Below, in pieces: positions 33,346 through 43,934 of a DNA stretch of 64,000 nt (position 1 is the first letter of the stretch; the number at the start of each line of letters is the position of its first letter). Where the stretch lies: the NCBI RefSeq assembly GCF_026278345.1, contig NZ_CP111085.1, positions 2,430,001 to 2,494,000 on the forward strand, given 5' to 3'. Below the pieces are notes generated by a model. The model did no database searches and was not told the origin of the DNA. It saw only the letters and a list, made by a program, of their open reading frames with translations. The stretch comes from Tellurirhabdus rosea (GTDB lineage Bacteria; Bacteroidota; Bacteroidia; Cytophagales; Spirosomataceae). A program made the position numbers and the translations under genes.

Positions 33346-33759
33346 ATGAAAAACCTCGCTACACTCCTGTTTTCCCTCCTGACTCTCGCCGTATGCCATG
33401 CCAAAGAACCGACCCGACCCGCGGCGGAAGCGACGGTGATTGTTTACCGTCCCAGTCAGTTTATGATGTGCGCCCGGGCCTGGCACATTTCGATCAACGG
33501 CAAGAAGGCCGCTAAACTCTGGAATCGACAGACGCTGGTATTGACCGTACCCGCCGGAACGGTTTCGCTCGAATCGGCCCTTTCCGGCCTGACGATTGCG
33601 CCCCGCCGCCGCGACCGCCTCAACCTGAATGTGCAGCCCGGCCGGACGTATTACGTGCAAGCCGACGTTCGAACCGGCGTCCTCAGGGGCTATCTCGGTC
33701 TGGCAGAAGTAACCGAAGCCTCGGCCCGGAAGCATGCAAAGGCGGTGGAGATAAAGTGA
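33346..33759 (+). CDS. Small exported DUF2846-like protein
   Basis: This 137-residue protein has a signal peptide (M-K-N-L-A-T-L-L-F..., cleavage near C-H-A-K). The mature part shows V-I-V-Y-R-P-S-Q-F, I-S-I-N-G-K-K-A-A-K-L and V-P-A-G-T-V-S-L-E followed by G-R-T-Y-Y-V-Q-A-D-V, the pattern of DUF2846-type beta-sandwich domains. A Cys at the signal end (A-V-C-H-A) could be a lipobox but fits poorly. The function of the family is unknown. Confidence 0.75.
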   Translation: MKNLATLLFSLLTLAVCHAKEPTRPAAEATVIVYRPSQFMMCARAWHISINGKKAAKLWNRQTLVLTVPAGTVSLESALSGLTIAPRRRDRLNLNVQPGRTYYVQADVRTGVLRGYLGLAEVTEASARKHAKAVEIK

Positions 33760-33783
33760 ATAGATGGGGGCTTTCCAACTCCA

Positions 33784-34482
33784 TCAGAAATTTTCTAATA
33801 AGTCTCCGCCAAACAACACCCCTATCATCCGCTCAAATTCTGTCTGCCACGGCGCTTCAATCGTCACGGCCTCTCCGGTCGACGGGTGGGTGAAGGCGAG
33901 CGTCCGGGCGTGGAGCAGCATCGTGTTCATTTCAAATTTTTCCAGAAACAGCCGGTTCTGCTTGTTGCAGCCGTGCGGACGGTCGCCGATGATCGGGTAA
34001 AAAACGTGCGCCATGTGCTTGCGGAGCTGGTGCATCCGGCCCGTCGTGGGCGTCAGCTCGACCAGCGAATAGCGCGAAGTCGCGTGTTTGCCGAACGGTA
34101 GCGGGATTTCGGTGCGTTGCAGGGTTTTCAACTGCGTAAAAGCGTCCTGCACCACCCCGTCGTCGCGGCGAAGTGGGTAGTCGATGTCTAGCGTGTCCGG
34201 CGTGTGGCCGCGGACAATCGCCAGGTACGTTTTCTGTACACCGCTTTCCATAAACAGGGTCTGCATGGCCGCGTTCAGGTCTTCGGTCAGGGCAAAGAGC
34301 AGCACGCCGCCGGTTTTGCGGTCGAGGCGGTGCACGGGATACACGCGCTGGCCAAGCTGGTCGCGCAGGAGCTGAACGGCAAATTCGCTGGCGTCGCTGG
34401 CGATGGGCGAACGATGCACCAGCAAGCCATGCGGTTTGTTGACCGCCACCAGATCGGCGGACTGGTAAAGAATCGGGAGCGT
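33784..34482 (-). CDS. truC: TruC/RluA-type tRNA pseudouridine synthase with abnormal start
   Basis: The protein resembles TruC (tRNA U65 pseudouridine synthase): V-A-V-N-K-P-H-G-L-L-V-H-R-S, the catalytic H-R-L-D-R-K-T-G-G, the A-T-S-R-Y-S-L-V-E-L-T-P-T-T-G-R-M-H-Q-L-R-K-H-M-A and Y-P-I-I-G-D motifs. Likeness to E. coli TruC continues upstream of the first ordinary start (GTG at 34449) through L-P-I-L-Y-Q-S-A-D-L, to an ACG codon at 34482 exactly where the family has its ATG. I therefore mark 34482 as the probable start. The usable start could instead be the GTG, giving 221 residues. Confidence 0.82.
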   Translation of the reverse strand, partial: TLPILYQSADLVAVNKPHGLLVHRSPIASDASEFAVQLLRDQLGQRVYPVHRLDRKTGGVLLFALTEDLNAAMQTLFMESGVQKTYLAIVRGHTPDTLDIDYPLRRDDGVVQDAFTQLKTLQRTEIPLPFGKHATSRYSLVELTPTTGRMHQLRKHMAHVFYPIIGDRPHGCNKQNRLFLEKFEMNTMLLHARTLAFTHPSTGEAVTIEAPWQTEFERMIGVLFGGDLLENF

Positions 34483-34627
34483 TTTGATAAGCGGACGAAT
34501 TGTAGGGCTGTCCCGACTGCGGGCTGCGGCACCCCTTGTTTTTTACAAAGATAAGCGGAAAGGAACGGTGATGGTGCTGCGGTAAGAGCGGGGCACTACT
34601 TCGGGCCGTGCCATTGCGATGCGCCCG

Positions 34628-35575
34628 TTATTCGCCCATGTCTACCACCAGCTTTCCTTTCACCCGGCCGCTTTCGCTGTATTCGTGCGCTTCGGCAATC
34701 TGGTCCAGCGTATAGGTCCGGTCGATAACGGCTTTCAGGCGGCCTTCCGCGGCATGCTGCAGCAGCCAGGCCATGTCTTCGCGCCGGAAGGCAAAAGCAA
34801 CCACTTTGGCTTTCTGCTCGGCAAAAGTAGAAAGAACCGTTTCGGCGATCTGTTTAGGGGAAGGCAGCGTCGATACGTAGACGCCATCTTTGGAGAGCAC
34901 GTCCCGGCATTCGGAGAGAGAACGTTTGCCGACGGCGTCGAAAACGATCCGGTACCGGCGAAACTGCTCTGGTTCTTTCGTAAAATCCGTTGTCTTGTAA
35001 TCAATGACCCGGTCGGCGCCCAGACTCTGCACCAGTTCCGCATTGGCCGCGCTGCAAACGGCTGTCATGTGCCCGTGCAGGATTTTGCCAATCTGCACGC
35101 CCGCCACGCCCACGCCGCCCGAAGCGCCGTTGATCACCACGTGTTCGCCGGGCCGCAGATGGCCCTGGTCCCGGAGTGCAATGAGCGAGGTGAGGCCGCC
35201 GACCACCAGCGCCGCCCCATCCCGAAAATCAACCGCGTCGGGCAGGTGGGCGACGTTCTTTTCGTGCGTGCTGACCCGTTCGGCGTAGCCGCCGCCCACC
35301 GGTCCGAGGGAGGCCACCACCCGGTCGCCGGGGCTAAAATCGGTGACCAGTTCGCCGACCGCTTCGACCACGCCCGCACACTCGGCCCCGAGCACTTTGG
35401 GAAATTTGCCCATGAGTCGGCCGAAACTGCCGTCGCGGACTTTTGTGTCGAGGGGATTGATGCCCGTGGCCCGCACCCGGATGAGGACATCGTGGCTTTC
35501 GGCCCGCGGCTCGGGCAGGTCCGTGAGGCGCAGTACGCTTCGGTCACCGTGTTCGTAAATGGCAACAGCTTTCAT
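34628..35575 (-). CDS. Zinc-type alcohol dehydrogenase-like NADPH:quinone oxidoreductase
   Basis: The ATG at 35575 (315 residues; M-K-A-V-A-I-Y-E-H-G) is the family start. A GroES-like domain comes first (about 1-120), then a Rossmann NADP domain with G-A-S-G-G-V-G-V-A-G (about 146-155). No zinc-ligand cysteines are visible at the usual sites, so it belongs to the zinc-independent QOR-like branch. It would reduce quinones or enones with NADPH. Lies downstream of catalase on the same strand, a plausible oxidative-stress neighbourhood, though a hairpin separates them. Confidence 0.92.
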   Translation of the reverse strand: MKAVAIYEHGDRSVLRLTDLPEPRAESHDVLIRVRATGINPLDTKVRDGSFGRLMGKFPKVLGAECAGVVEAVGELVTDFSPGDRVVASLGPVGGGYAERVSTHEKNVAHLPDAVDFRDGAALVVGGLTSLIALRDQGHLRPGEHVVINGASGGVGVAGVQIGKILHGHMTAVCSAANAELVQSLGADRVIDYKTTDFTKEPEQFRRYRIVFDAVGKRSLSECRDVLSKDGVYVSTLPSPKQIAETVLSTFAEQKAKVVAFAFRREDMAWLLQHAAEGRLKAVIDRTYTLDQIAEAHEYSESGRVKGKLVVDMGE

Positions 35576-35633
35576 AAATGGGTATGGCATTTTGTTAGAA
35601 TACCCTGAAAGTCAGGCGAATGTTTACCAAAAA

Positions 35634-35664
35634 GTGGTGGCACGACATTGAGTCGTGCCACCAC
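35634..35664. repeat. Perfect 13-bp inverted repeat GTGGTGGCACGAC
   Basis: Arms 35634-35646 and 35652-35664 with a 5-nt loop. It lies 46 bp beyond the catalase stop on the minus strand and has no T run. It shares its core with the hairpin at 33240-33264. Confidence 0.85.
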
Positions 35665-35710
35665 CGGCTAGTATCAGAAAATACTCACCGAAGCACCGCT
35701 TCGGTGTCCA

Positions 35711-37333
<1,623 letters not shown>

Positions 37334-37424
37334 AGACGTGAGTGCGGATGGTTACGAGCCTCTTAAACGACCTCTCTCACAAATGGTTCACCAGATTTAT
37401 CCTTTGGCTTTGGTAGATTTCCTG

Positions 37425-38180
37425 TTAATCCGTCACACCCGTCAGCCCGCTCTTTCCCAACCGACGCACCAGCAGCGGCAGCACAAACGTCATCAGCAGA
37501 ATCGCGCCGGTCAGCACCCAGGTAGATGAAAAGTCCGTCACGTCCTCCGAACGGATCACATTATTCGTCAACTGGTAAACGATGTTGTTGCCCCAGTGCA
37601 GCCCGAACGTCAGCCAGAGCGAGCGCGTCAGGACCAGCGGCAGGGCCAGGCTCACGCCCATGACGGCCAAAAACACCCAGGTAGTCGGGCCGTTCTGCAG
37701 CCGGTAGGCATGGTTGAGCACAAAAAGACCGGTAGAAAGCAGCACGAACGTCCGGGCGCTCAGGCGATGCGCCCCGTGGGCAAAGAGGTAGCCGCGCGTC
37801 AGGACATCTTCGGCCAGCGAAGGCAGCAGCGTACCGATGCTAAAAATCAGCAATCCGGTTGCCAGCTGCTCGGGCGGCGGCACCTGCGTCACACGCGTCA
37901 GGCCGAGAGCACAGCTCAGGCCGAACGCCAGGGCCGTTACCGAAGCTTGTACCAGCAGCCCGGTCAGTAATTGCGCACGACTGCCGGACTTCCAGTGCAG
38001 ACCCGCCGCCTGAAGCCCATCCCGGCCCTGTTTGCGAAGGACAACGTGGACCAGCAGCAGAAAGAGCGCCATCAGACCCAGAAACATACCGTCGCTGCCG
38101 GTACGGTTGCGGATAAACTCCGGCAATTGGTAACAGGCACTCAGAAACAGGTAAACAACAATCAGCCGGGCGCTTTTCAT
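37425..38180 (-). CDS. CPBP family intramembrane metalloprotease
   Basis: From the ATG at 38180 (M-K-S-A-R-L-I-V) the product is 251 residues; an ATG five codons upstream is also possible. About eight transmembrane helices are predicted. The CAAX/Abi motifs are visible: E-D-V-L-T-R-G-Y-L-F (an E-D-x-x-x-R variant of E-E-x-x-x-R), F-V-L-N-H-A-Y-R and F-G-L-H-W-G-N-N. Eukaryotic members process prenylated proteins; bacterial ones act in bacteriocin immunity or protein processing. Substrate unknown. Confidence 0.85.
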   Translation of the reverse strand: MKSARLIVVYLFLSACYQLPEFIRNRTGSDGMFLGLMALFLLLVHVVLRKQGRDGLQAAGLHWKSGSRAQLLTGLLVQASVTALAFGLSCALGLTRVTQVPPPEQLATGLLIFSIGTLLPSLAEDVLTRGYLFAHGAHRLSARTFVLLSTGLFVLNHAYRLQNGPTTWVFLAVMGVSLALPLVLTRSLWLTFGLHWGNNIVYQLTNNVIRSEDVTDFSSTWVLTGAILLMTFVLPLLVRRLGKSGLTGVTD

Positions 38181-38288
38181 GGGCTTCAGAAGCATGGAGG
38201 AAAGAGACGCCGCAAAGGTAACGGCCCCGCCGGAATCCCTTTCCCCAGGCTTGACCAGACCGCCGGAAAAGCCGACAAACCGGCGAAA

Positions 38289-39188
38289 TCAGAAGACCGG
38301 ACCCGGAACCGTTGACAACACCATTCGGTCCAGCGCCCGGAAGTAGTTTTCGAAGCTTTCCGGATGTGTGAACAGGAACAGGAACGGCTCGATCAGCTCC
38401 AGTTCCATGAGCACAAACCGACCGTTGATCAGCGTGCCGTCAACCCGGGCGTAGAGGCAGCCTTTTGCAAACTGCTCCACGTAGGCGCTGGCCTGCGCGA
38501 GCAGGTCGGCGGCCGGAACCTGCGGGTGAATCGTGCCGCCGAGGTAGTGCTGCACCCGGAAGTCGCCGGGTTTGGCTTTTTTCAGGACGCAGTGGCTGAA
38601 TTGCCCGCCGAAAAACAGCAGCGACCATTCGCCTTCGGTCCGGATTTCTTCGATGAACGGCTGCGCCATAAACGCCTCCTGCTTCAGCAGTTCTTCCACC
38701 CGCGGGCTGGATTCGGCCACCTGTTCGCGGGTCAGGGCGAAGGTGTTTTTGGACCCGCCGCTCACGCAGGGCTTGACGATGAGCCTGTCGGTGCCGAACT
38801 GGTCGAAGCAGGCCGTCAGGTCCGGGCGGGTGTCTTTTTCGAGAAACAGGGTCGGCGTAACCGGCAGGCCGGCGGCGGCAATGTCGGCCAGGTAATGCTT
38901 GTCGCTGTTCCAGCGGACCACCTCGACGGGGTTCAGCAGCCGGACGCCCGCCGCCCGAATAGTGTCGAGCCAGGCGTAGAACGACCCGATTTTATCAAAA
39001 TAATCCCAGGGTGATTTCAGCAGGGCCAGGTCGTAGGCTTCCCACCGGACGGCGGGGTCGGTCCATACTTCCTTGTGCACCGAGAGTCCTTTACTAGACA
39101 GGAACCGCAAAAGGTCCCCTTCTTCGTCGCCTCCCACGGGGGCGGTGTATTTTCCTTCGTCTTCGTAGGTGATGTAGGCAATCTTCAT
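38289..39188 (-). CDS. ATP-grasp domain protein
   Basis: This 299-residue protein shows the ATP-grasp order: N-terminal domain (1-90) with D-L-A-L-L-K-S-P-W-D-Y, the ATP-binding domain with P-T-L-F-L-E-K-D, D-R-L-I-V-K-P-C-V-S-G-G-S-K-N-T-F and M-A-Q-P-F-I-E-E-I, and the C-terminal part with Y-A-R-V-D-G-T-L-I-N and L-M-E-L-E-L-I-E-P-F-L-F-L. It would ligate a carboxylate to an amine using ATP, as in glutathione-synthetase-like or RimK-like enzymes. The substrate is not evident. Confidence 0.88.
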   Translation of the reverse strand: MKIAYITYEDEGKYTAPVGGDEEGDLLRFLSSKGLSVHKEVWTDPAVRWEAYDLALLKSPWDYFDKIGSFYAWLDTIRAAGVRLLNPVEVVRWNSDKHYLADIAAAGLPVTPTLFLEKDTRPDLTACFDQFGTDRLIVKPCVSGGSKNTFALTREQVAESSPRVEELLKQEAFMAQPFIEEIRTEGEWSLLFFGGQFSHCVLKKAKPGDFRVQHYLGGTIHPQVPAADLLAQASAYVEQFAKGCLYARVDGTLINGRFVLMELELIEPFLFLFTHPESFENYFRALDRMVLSTVPGPVF

Positions 39189-39290
39189 GTATCAATCCTT
39201 CAAAGGAGCAAAATTACCGCGTTTTTGCTCGCTAAATAATTTTCCTGCCTTCCATACGTCAGAAAAAGACTTGTTCACGTTTAGCAACGT

Positions 39291-39746
39291 ATGGAAGAAA
39301 TTCTACCTGTCCTTTTGTCTGGAATTGCCGGAACTGCCCTCATGACGCTGTTCATGTACGGGCTCGCCTTTGTGCTGGGCGGGCGACAGACGAAAGTGAC
39401 GAAGATACTGGGCACCATGATCGCCAACCAGACCGGCCCCAACGGCGGCCTGTCTGAACGCCGCCCGGCGATCATTACCGGCATTATCGCTCACTATGCC
39501 GTCGGACTGGCTTTTGCCTCCGTGTATCACTGGATCTGGCAGACCGGCATCGGCCAGCCTACGTTTCGGGACGGACTGTGGCTGAGTGCGGCCAGTGCGG
39601 GGGCAGCCATCATTCTCTGGCGCTTGTTCTTTGCCGTTCACCCGCGTCCGCCGATTGTCAACCTGCGCACGTTTCTGCCGTCCATCGGCCTCGCCCACGT
39701 CGTCTTCACGTTCGGGGCGATTGCGGTGTACCGGTTGTTTCTGTGA
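39291..39746 (+). CDS. Hypothetical four-helix membrane protein
   Basis: This 151-residue protein has four predicted transmembrane helices (about 5-28, 60-82, 97-115 and 130-149). A conserved-looking loop T-K-I-L-G-T-M-I-A-N-Q-T follows helix 1. It has a short upstream interval (39189-39290) shared with the divergent ATP-grasp gene. I do not recognise the family. It is convergent with sdhB. Confidence 0.75.
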   Translation: MEEILPVLLSGIAGTALMTLFMYGLAFVLGGRQTKVTKILGTMIANQTGPNGGLSERRPAIITGIIAHYAVGLAFASVYHWIWQTGIGQPTFRDGLWLSAASAGAAIILWRLFFAVHPRPPIVNLRTFLPSIGLAHVVFTFGAIAVYRLFL

Positions 39747-39757
39747 CGCGGCCGGCG

Positions 39758-40510
39758 CTAGGTGTTTTCCGACGTAGCCTTCGAAGACAGGTATTCGCGG
39801 TTCATCCGGACGATGTTGTCGATGGAAATCGAGGCCGGGCATTCTACGGCGCAGGCACCGGTAAACGAGCAGGCACCGAAGCCCTCCACGTCCATCTGGG
39901 CCACCATGCGCGCCACCCGTTCCTGCCGTTCGGCCTGGCCCTGGGGCAGCAGCGCAAACTTAGAAACCTGTGAGGCCGTAAACAGCATGGCCGAGGCATT
40001 CTTGCAGGCCGCCACGCAGGCGCCGCAGGCAATGCAGGCCGCCGCGTCCATTGCCTTTTCCTGCACATCGCGGGGAATGGGAATTTCGTTGGCGTCGGGA
40101 GCCGAGCCGGTGTTGACCGAAATATACCCCCCGGCCTGCACGATCCGGTCGAAGGCCGTGCGGTCGGTCATCAGGTCCTTGATGATGGGAAACGCCCGCG
40201 AGCGCCAGGGTTCCACGACGATTGTTTCGCCGTCCGTAAAGCTCCGCATGTGCAGCAGGCAGGTGGCGGCCCCAGTCTGCGGGCCGTGCGGACGGCCGTT
40301 GATGTACATCGAGCACTGTCCGCAGATGCCTTCCCGGCAGTCGTGATCGAAAGCAACGGGGCTTTCGCCTTTTTTGACCAGATCGGCGTTCAGAATGTCG
40401 AACATTTCGAGAAAAGAAGTGTCCGGTGAAATATCCTTCAGTTTGTATTCCACCAGCTTACCCGGTGCATTGGGGCCTTTTTGCCGCCAAACCTTCAGCG
40501 TAATATTCAT
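39758..40510 (-). CDS. sdhB: Succinate dehydrogenase / fumarate reductase iron-sulfur subunit
   Basis: The ATG at 40510 (250 residues) starts [11 protein letters not shown]. The [2Fe-2S] ligands are in C-R-E-G-I-C-G-Q-C with a later Cys in A-A-T-C-L-L-H-M. The [4Fe-4S]/[3Fe-4S] ligands are in [12 protein letters not shown] and [12 protein letters not shown]. Electrons pass from the flavoprotein to menaquinone via these clusters. The expected partners SdhC and SdhA are not next to it in this window. Confidence 0.96.
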   Translation of the reverse strand: MNITLKVWRQKGPNAPGKLVEYKLKDISPDTSFLEMFDILNADLVKKGESPVAFDHDCREGICGQCSMYINGRPHGPQTGAATCLLHMRSFTDGETIVVEPWRSRAFPIIKDLMTDRTAFDRIVQAGGYISVNTGSAPDANEIPIPRDVQEKAMDAAACIACGACVAACKNASAMLFTASQVSKFALLPQGQAERQERVARMVAQMDVEGFGACSFTGACAVECPASISIDNIVRMNREYLSSKATSENT

Positions 40511-40586
40511 AACGGAGTGCGTTGGATAGGCCCCTAACTTGCAGAAGCGGCAAAGGGTTGGAGAAAAATAGCCAAAGGCCCGGAAA

Positions 40587-40620
40587 AACAAAGGCCCTCT
40601 CCGCGGAGAGGGCCTTTGTT
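40587..40620 (-). terminator. Intrinsic terminator of the MBL-fold gene
   Basis: Perfect 34-bp palindrome centred on CCGCGG, with GGCCCTCTCC arms. Read on the minus strand it ends with a run of T. It begins 15 bp past the MBL stop and precedes sdhB, so sdhB has its own promoter. Confidence 0.9.
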
Positions 40621-40634
40621 CTGAACAAGGTTGT

Positions 40635-41765
40635 TTACGGGTATTGGTCCCACCAGGCCGCCCTGGGCAGCGGTTCGTCCAGGCGCACCACTTCGCCGAT
40701 CTGCGGCGTCGTCAGCGGAAGGCCCAGTTCGGCGGCTTTTTTCGTCAGGCGGCGAATCGGGTCGCGCCATTCGTGCAGGGCCAGGTTGAATTTGCCCCAG
40801 TGAATGGGCAGCACGACGGCCGCCCGGACGTCTTTTCCGGCCTGGGCCGTTTCTTCGGGCATGGAGTGAATGCTGTGCCAGGCCTCGTTGTAGGCCCCGT
40901 TTTCGAGCATGGCCAGATCGAACGGGCCGTATTTGTCGCCGATGGCCTTGAAGTTGGGCGAATAACCGGAGTCGGCTCCGTAGAACACGCGTTTGCCGCC
41001 GCCCAGCAGCACCCAGGAACTCCATAGCGTCGCATCCCGGCTAAAACCACGACCTGAGAAATGCCGCGCCGGCGTGCAGACCAGCGTCAGCTCGTCCAGT
41101 TGGGTGGTTTCCCACCAGTCCAGTTCGGTAATCTGCCCGGCCGGAATGCCCCAGGCTTCGAGGTGCGCCCCGACGCCCAGCGGTACAAAAAAGCGTTTGA
41201 CGCGCCCTTTGAGCCCTAAAACGGTCGGGTAGTCGAGGTGGTCGTAATGGTCGTGGGAAAAAATGACGGCATCGACGGGCGGAAGTCCGGCCACGTCCAT
41301 ATACCGGTCGTAGCGGAAGCGTTTCGGCCCCAGAAACGAGACGGCCGAGGCCCGTTCGCCGAAAACGGGATCGGTCAGGATGGTTTTGCCGCCCACCCGA
41401 ATCAGCAGCGACGAATGGCCGAACCAGCTTACGGCGACTTCATCGGCGGACCCGGTACGCACCAGCCGCCCGGCATCGAACGGCACGGTTTTGATGACTT
41501 CATCCGGTTCGCTCCCCTTGACTCCGCGCAGGATGAGCCAGCCGATGCGGGCCATTTTGGCGACGGACATGTCCATGAGGGTTTCGGTGGTGTTCCGGAA
41601 CGTCCCGTCCTTGAAATTGGGCGAGTTTTGTATCCGCTGCAGCCGGGCCCCGGTAGCCTTGCCGCCCATCTGCGGAGCCACGTTCATAAAAATGCCAACC
41701 GCCAGGCCCATCAGGCCAAGGGTTATGAGCAGTACAAGTCCCATCATTTTCAGGAATTTCTTCAT
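40635..41765 (-). CDS. MBL-fold metallohydrolase, NAPE-PLD/RomA-like, membrane-anchored
   Basis: This 376-residue protein has an N-terminal transmembrane/signal helix (about 7-27) and a metallo-beta-lactamase fold with [17 protein letters not shown] and [16 protein letters not shown] and P-I-H-W-G-K-F zinc-site segments. This order matches NAPE-PLD-like phospholipase D and bacterial RomA homologues. It would hydrolyse a phosphodiester or related lipid at the membrane face; the substrate is unproven. Confidence 0.88.
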   Translation of the reverse strand: MKKFLKMMGLVLLITLGLMGLAVGIFMNVAPQMGGKATGARLQRIQNSPNFKDGTFRNTTETLMDMSVAKMARIGWLILRGVKGSEPDEVIKTVPFDAGRLVRTGSADEVAVSWFGHSSLLIRVGGKTILTDPVFGERASAVSFLGPKRFRYDRYMDVAGLPPVDAVIFSHDHYDHLDYPTVLGLKGRVKRFFVPLGVGAHLEAWGIPAGQITELDWWETTQLDELTLVCTPARHFSGRGFSRDATLWSSWVLLGGGKRVFYGADSGYSPNFKAIGDKYGPFDLAMLENGAYNEAWHSIHSMPEETAQAGKDVRAAVVLPIHWGKFNLALHEWRDPIRRLTKKAAELGLPLTTPQIGEVVRLDEPLPRAAWWDQYP

Positions 41766-41983
41766 AGATATGACGGAGGAACAGCGCGCTATCGGTGTGA
41801 GTTCCGAAGACCAGTCGCGAACGGATTTACCAGACGTTCCCGGAGGGTTTTGTACGGGTCTGATCAGGATGTTAATCCGGTTTTAATTTGGGGCTTGCAC
41901 TTACGCAGTAACTTCATGCACTTATTCCAAGTTTTGTGGTTTGGCCAGGATTCACGTTGATTCCCAATGGCCCCGTGCATGCG

Positions 41984-43258
41984 ATGAAAACCGCCCCGAT
42001 TCCGGAGAATGAAGAAGTGCGCCTGCAGGCCCTTCAGGATTACGCCATTCTGGATACCCTTCCGGAGGACGATTACGATGCTATTACCCGACTGGCTTCT
42101 GTCATCTGCGATACGCCCGTTTCGCTCATCAGCCTCGTCGACCGCGACCGTCAGTGGTTCAAATCCGCACACGGGCTTGAGATCCGCGAACTGCCGCGGG
42201 ACGTGGCTTTCTGCGCCCACGCGATTCTGGAACCCGACCACCTCTTCGAAATTCCGGATGCCCGGCAGGACGATCGTTTTTTTGATAATCCGCTAACGAC
42301 CGGCCCCCTGCAGGTCGAGTTTTACGCCGGGGCACCGCTGCTCGATTCGGCTGGCAACGCGCTGGGCAGCCTCTGCGTGATCGACCATTATCCCCGCAAA
42401 CTGACCACTACCCAGCAGCAGGCCCTCCGGGACCTGGCTCATCAGGTGTCGCAGTTGCTGGAGCTTCGCAAACGCAACCACGAACTGGCCGAAAGCCAGA
42501 TTCGGCTTCAGGAGGCGGAACAGGAACTGCAAAAGGCGCTGGTGCTGGAGCGAAAGGCCAACGAGCTGAAGTCGCGGTTTGTCAGTCTGGTGTCGCACGA
42601 ATTCCGGACGCCGCTGTCGATCATCCTTTCGGGCATTGAACTCATCGAAATGATCAGCCAGAAGGTGACCGACCCGGCACTTGCCCAGCGGCTGCTCGAA
42701 AACATTGAACCGATCCGGGTGGAAATTCTCCGGCTGAAGCACCTCATCAACATGGCCGTTCAGCAGGAAAATTACCAGTCGAACCGCATGCAGTTCGTGC
42801 TCGAACCCTGCGATCTGGTTTCGTTCTGCCAGCGGCTGATCGAACGCCGCCGCCACCAGGACCCGGACTACGCCCGCCTCGACTTCCGGCCCGAAACCGA
42901 CGAGGCCATCATTCACGCGGACCTGATGCTCCTCGAACACGTGCTCGAAAACCTGCTCAGCAACGGCCTCAAATATTCGGTTGATTCTCTGAAACCCGTG
43001 GAAGTGCGGCTCTGGGAGGCCGACGGGCGGGTCCATGTTTCCGTCAAGGATTACGGCATCGGCATTCCGGAGGAAGACATGGAGCGGCTGGGAGAGGGAT
43101 TTTTTCGGGCTTCCAATACAGAAGGTATCTCCGGTACGGGGCTGGGACTGGCTTTGGCCCGTCAGTTCACGGAATTGCAGGGCGGGCACTTAACCATCGA
43201 AAGTCAACTGGGCGAATACACGCTTTGTCAGCTGAGCTTTCCGCTTTTAGAGAACTGA
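41984..43258 (+). CDS. GAF-domain sensor histidine kinase
   Basis: The ATG at 41984 gives 424 residues. The N-terminal GAF domain (about 25-160) has E-x-x-R-L-x-A-L-Q-D-Y-A-I-L-D-T and F-Y-A-G-A-P-L-L-D-S-A-G-N-A-L-G-S-L-C-V. A coiled linker (165-200) leads to the HisKA H-box S-H-E-F-R-T-P-L, and the catalytic domain has N-L-L-S-N-G-L-K-Y-S, D-Y-G-I-G-I-P and G-T-G-L-G-L-A. No transmembrane helix is present, so it senses a cytoplasmic signal. No response regulator is adjacent. Confidence 0.93.
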   Translation: MKTAPIPENEEVRLQALQDYAILDTLPEDDYDAITRLASVICDTPVSLISLVDRDRQWFKSAHGLEIRELPRDVAFCAHAILEPDHLFEIPDARQDDRFFDNPLTTGPLQVEFYAGAPLLDSAGNALGSLCVIDHYPRKLTTTQQQALRDLAHQVSQLLELRKRNHELAESQIRLQEAEQELQKALVLERKANELKSRFVSLVSHEFRTPLSIILSGIELIEMISQKVTDPALAQRLLENIEPIRVEILRLKHLINMAVQQENYQSNRMQFVLEPCDLVSFCQRLIERRRHQDPDYARLDFRPETDEAIIHADLMLLEHVLENLLSNGLKYSVDSLKPVEVRLWEADGRVHVSVKDYGIGIPEEDMERLGEGFFRASNTEGISGTGLGLALARQFTELQGGHLTIESQLGEYTLCQLSFPLLEN

Positions 43259-43286
43259 TCTTCCTGATTAATCTTCTTACAAAATG

Positions 43287-43338
43287 AACTGGGTGAACCC
43301 TGGCAGGGTCTGCGACCGCTGCCAGGGTTCACCCAGTT
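43287..43338. repeat. 20-bp-stem hairpin between convergent genes
   Basis: Perfect arms at 43287-43306 and 43319-43338 (AACTGGGTGAACCCTGGCAG and inverse) around the loop GGTCTGCGACCG. It separates the histidine kinase (+) from the DinB gene (-) and may end both transcripts. Confidence 0.9.
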
Positions 43339-43343
43339 CGGAA

Positions 43344-43856
43344 CTACTGTTCGTCCGCGCTCGGCCCGTAGCTTCCCGGAATCGGAATGTCCAGCAGCCG
43401 GAGGAAAACGCCCAGCTGCGCCCGGTGGTGGATGATCTGGCTGAAAGCATGGCGAATGGTTTCGGCCTTGGTCGAGGTGCTGAAGATCTGGTCGCCCTGC
43501 CGCAGTGTCCAGGGCAGTTCCAGTTGTTCTTCCGCTACCGTGCGCAGGGCTTCCCGACCCTCGTCCAGCGCCTGTTCAAAATAGGCCAGCAGTTCCGCGC
43601 GGTTGTTGATCGGTACCGGCTTGTATTCGTAGACAGCAAAATCCAGCTCCTCGGTATTGATTGCCAGCGGAACCCAGGTGGGCAGTTCGGCGATGTGCGT
43701 AGCCAGTTGCCGGATGGTCATGCTTTTGGGATGCGGCTGCCAGTCGAATTTGTCATCCGGCACGCGTTCCAGCATTTTGCGGGTGGTCTCGGCTTCGAGC
43801 TCCAGTTCTTTCTGCCACATGGGAATCAGGGCTACCGGGGTTTGAACAGGTGTCAT
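43344..43856 (-). CDS. DinB family protein
   Basis: The ATG at 43856 (170 residues) gives a four-helix-bundle protein of the DinB/YfiT type. The first metal-ligand His is in the T-I-R-Q-L-A-T-H-I-A-E-L segment (about 50) and two more His residues are in I-R-H-A-F-S-Q-I-I-H-H-R-A-Q-L-G (about 135-146). Members bind a divalent metal, and some are thiol-transferases. It is not an SOS polymerase. The gene lies between two CCTGNCAG hairpins. Confidence 0.9.
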   Translation of the reverse strand: MTPVQTPVALIPMWQKELELEAETTRKMLERVPDDKFDWQPHPKSMTIRQLATHIAELPTWVPLAINTEELDFAVYEYKPVPINNRAELLAYFEQALDEGREALRTVAEEQLELPWTLRQGDQIFSTSTKAETIRHAFSQIIHHRAQLGVFLRLLDIPIPGSYGPSADEQ

Positions 43857-43934
43857 CGTATTTATCTTGTTTTGGTTGAACCATACAAAGATCACCCGCG
43901 CCGGTGACAGCCTTATGTCAGTAGCCTTCCAAAA

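Noticed and set aside
34287-34532. Alternative start or frameshift for the TruC-like gene in another frame
   Set aside because: The frame from 34532 shares no family residues; the likeness runs continuously in the main frame to 34482, so no frameshift is needed.
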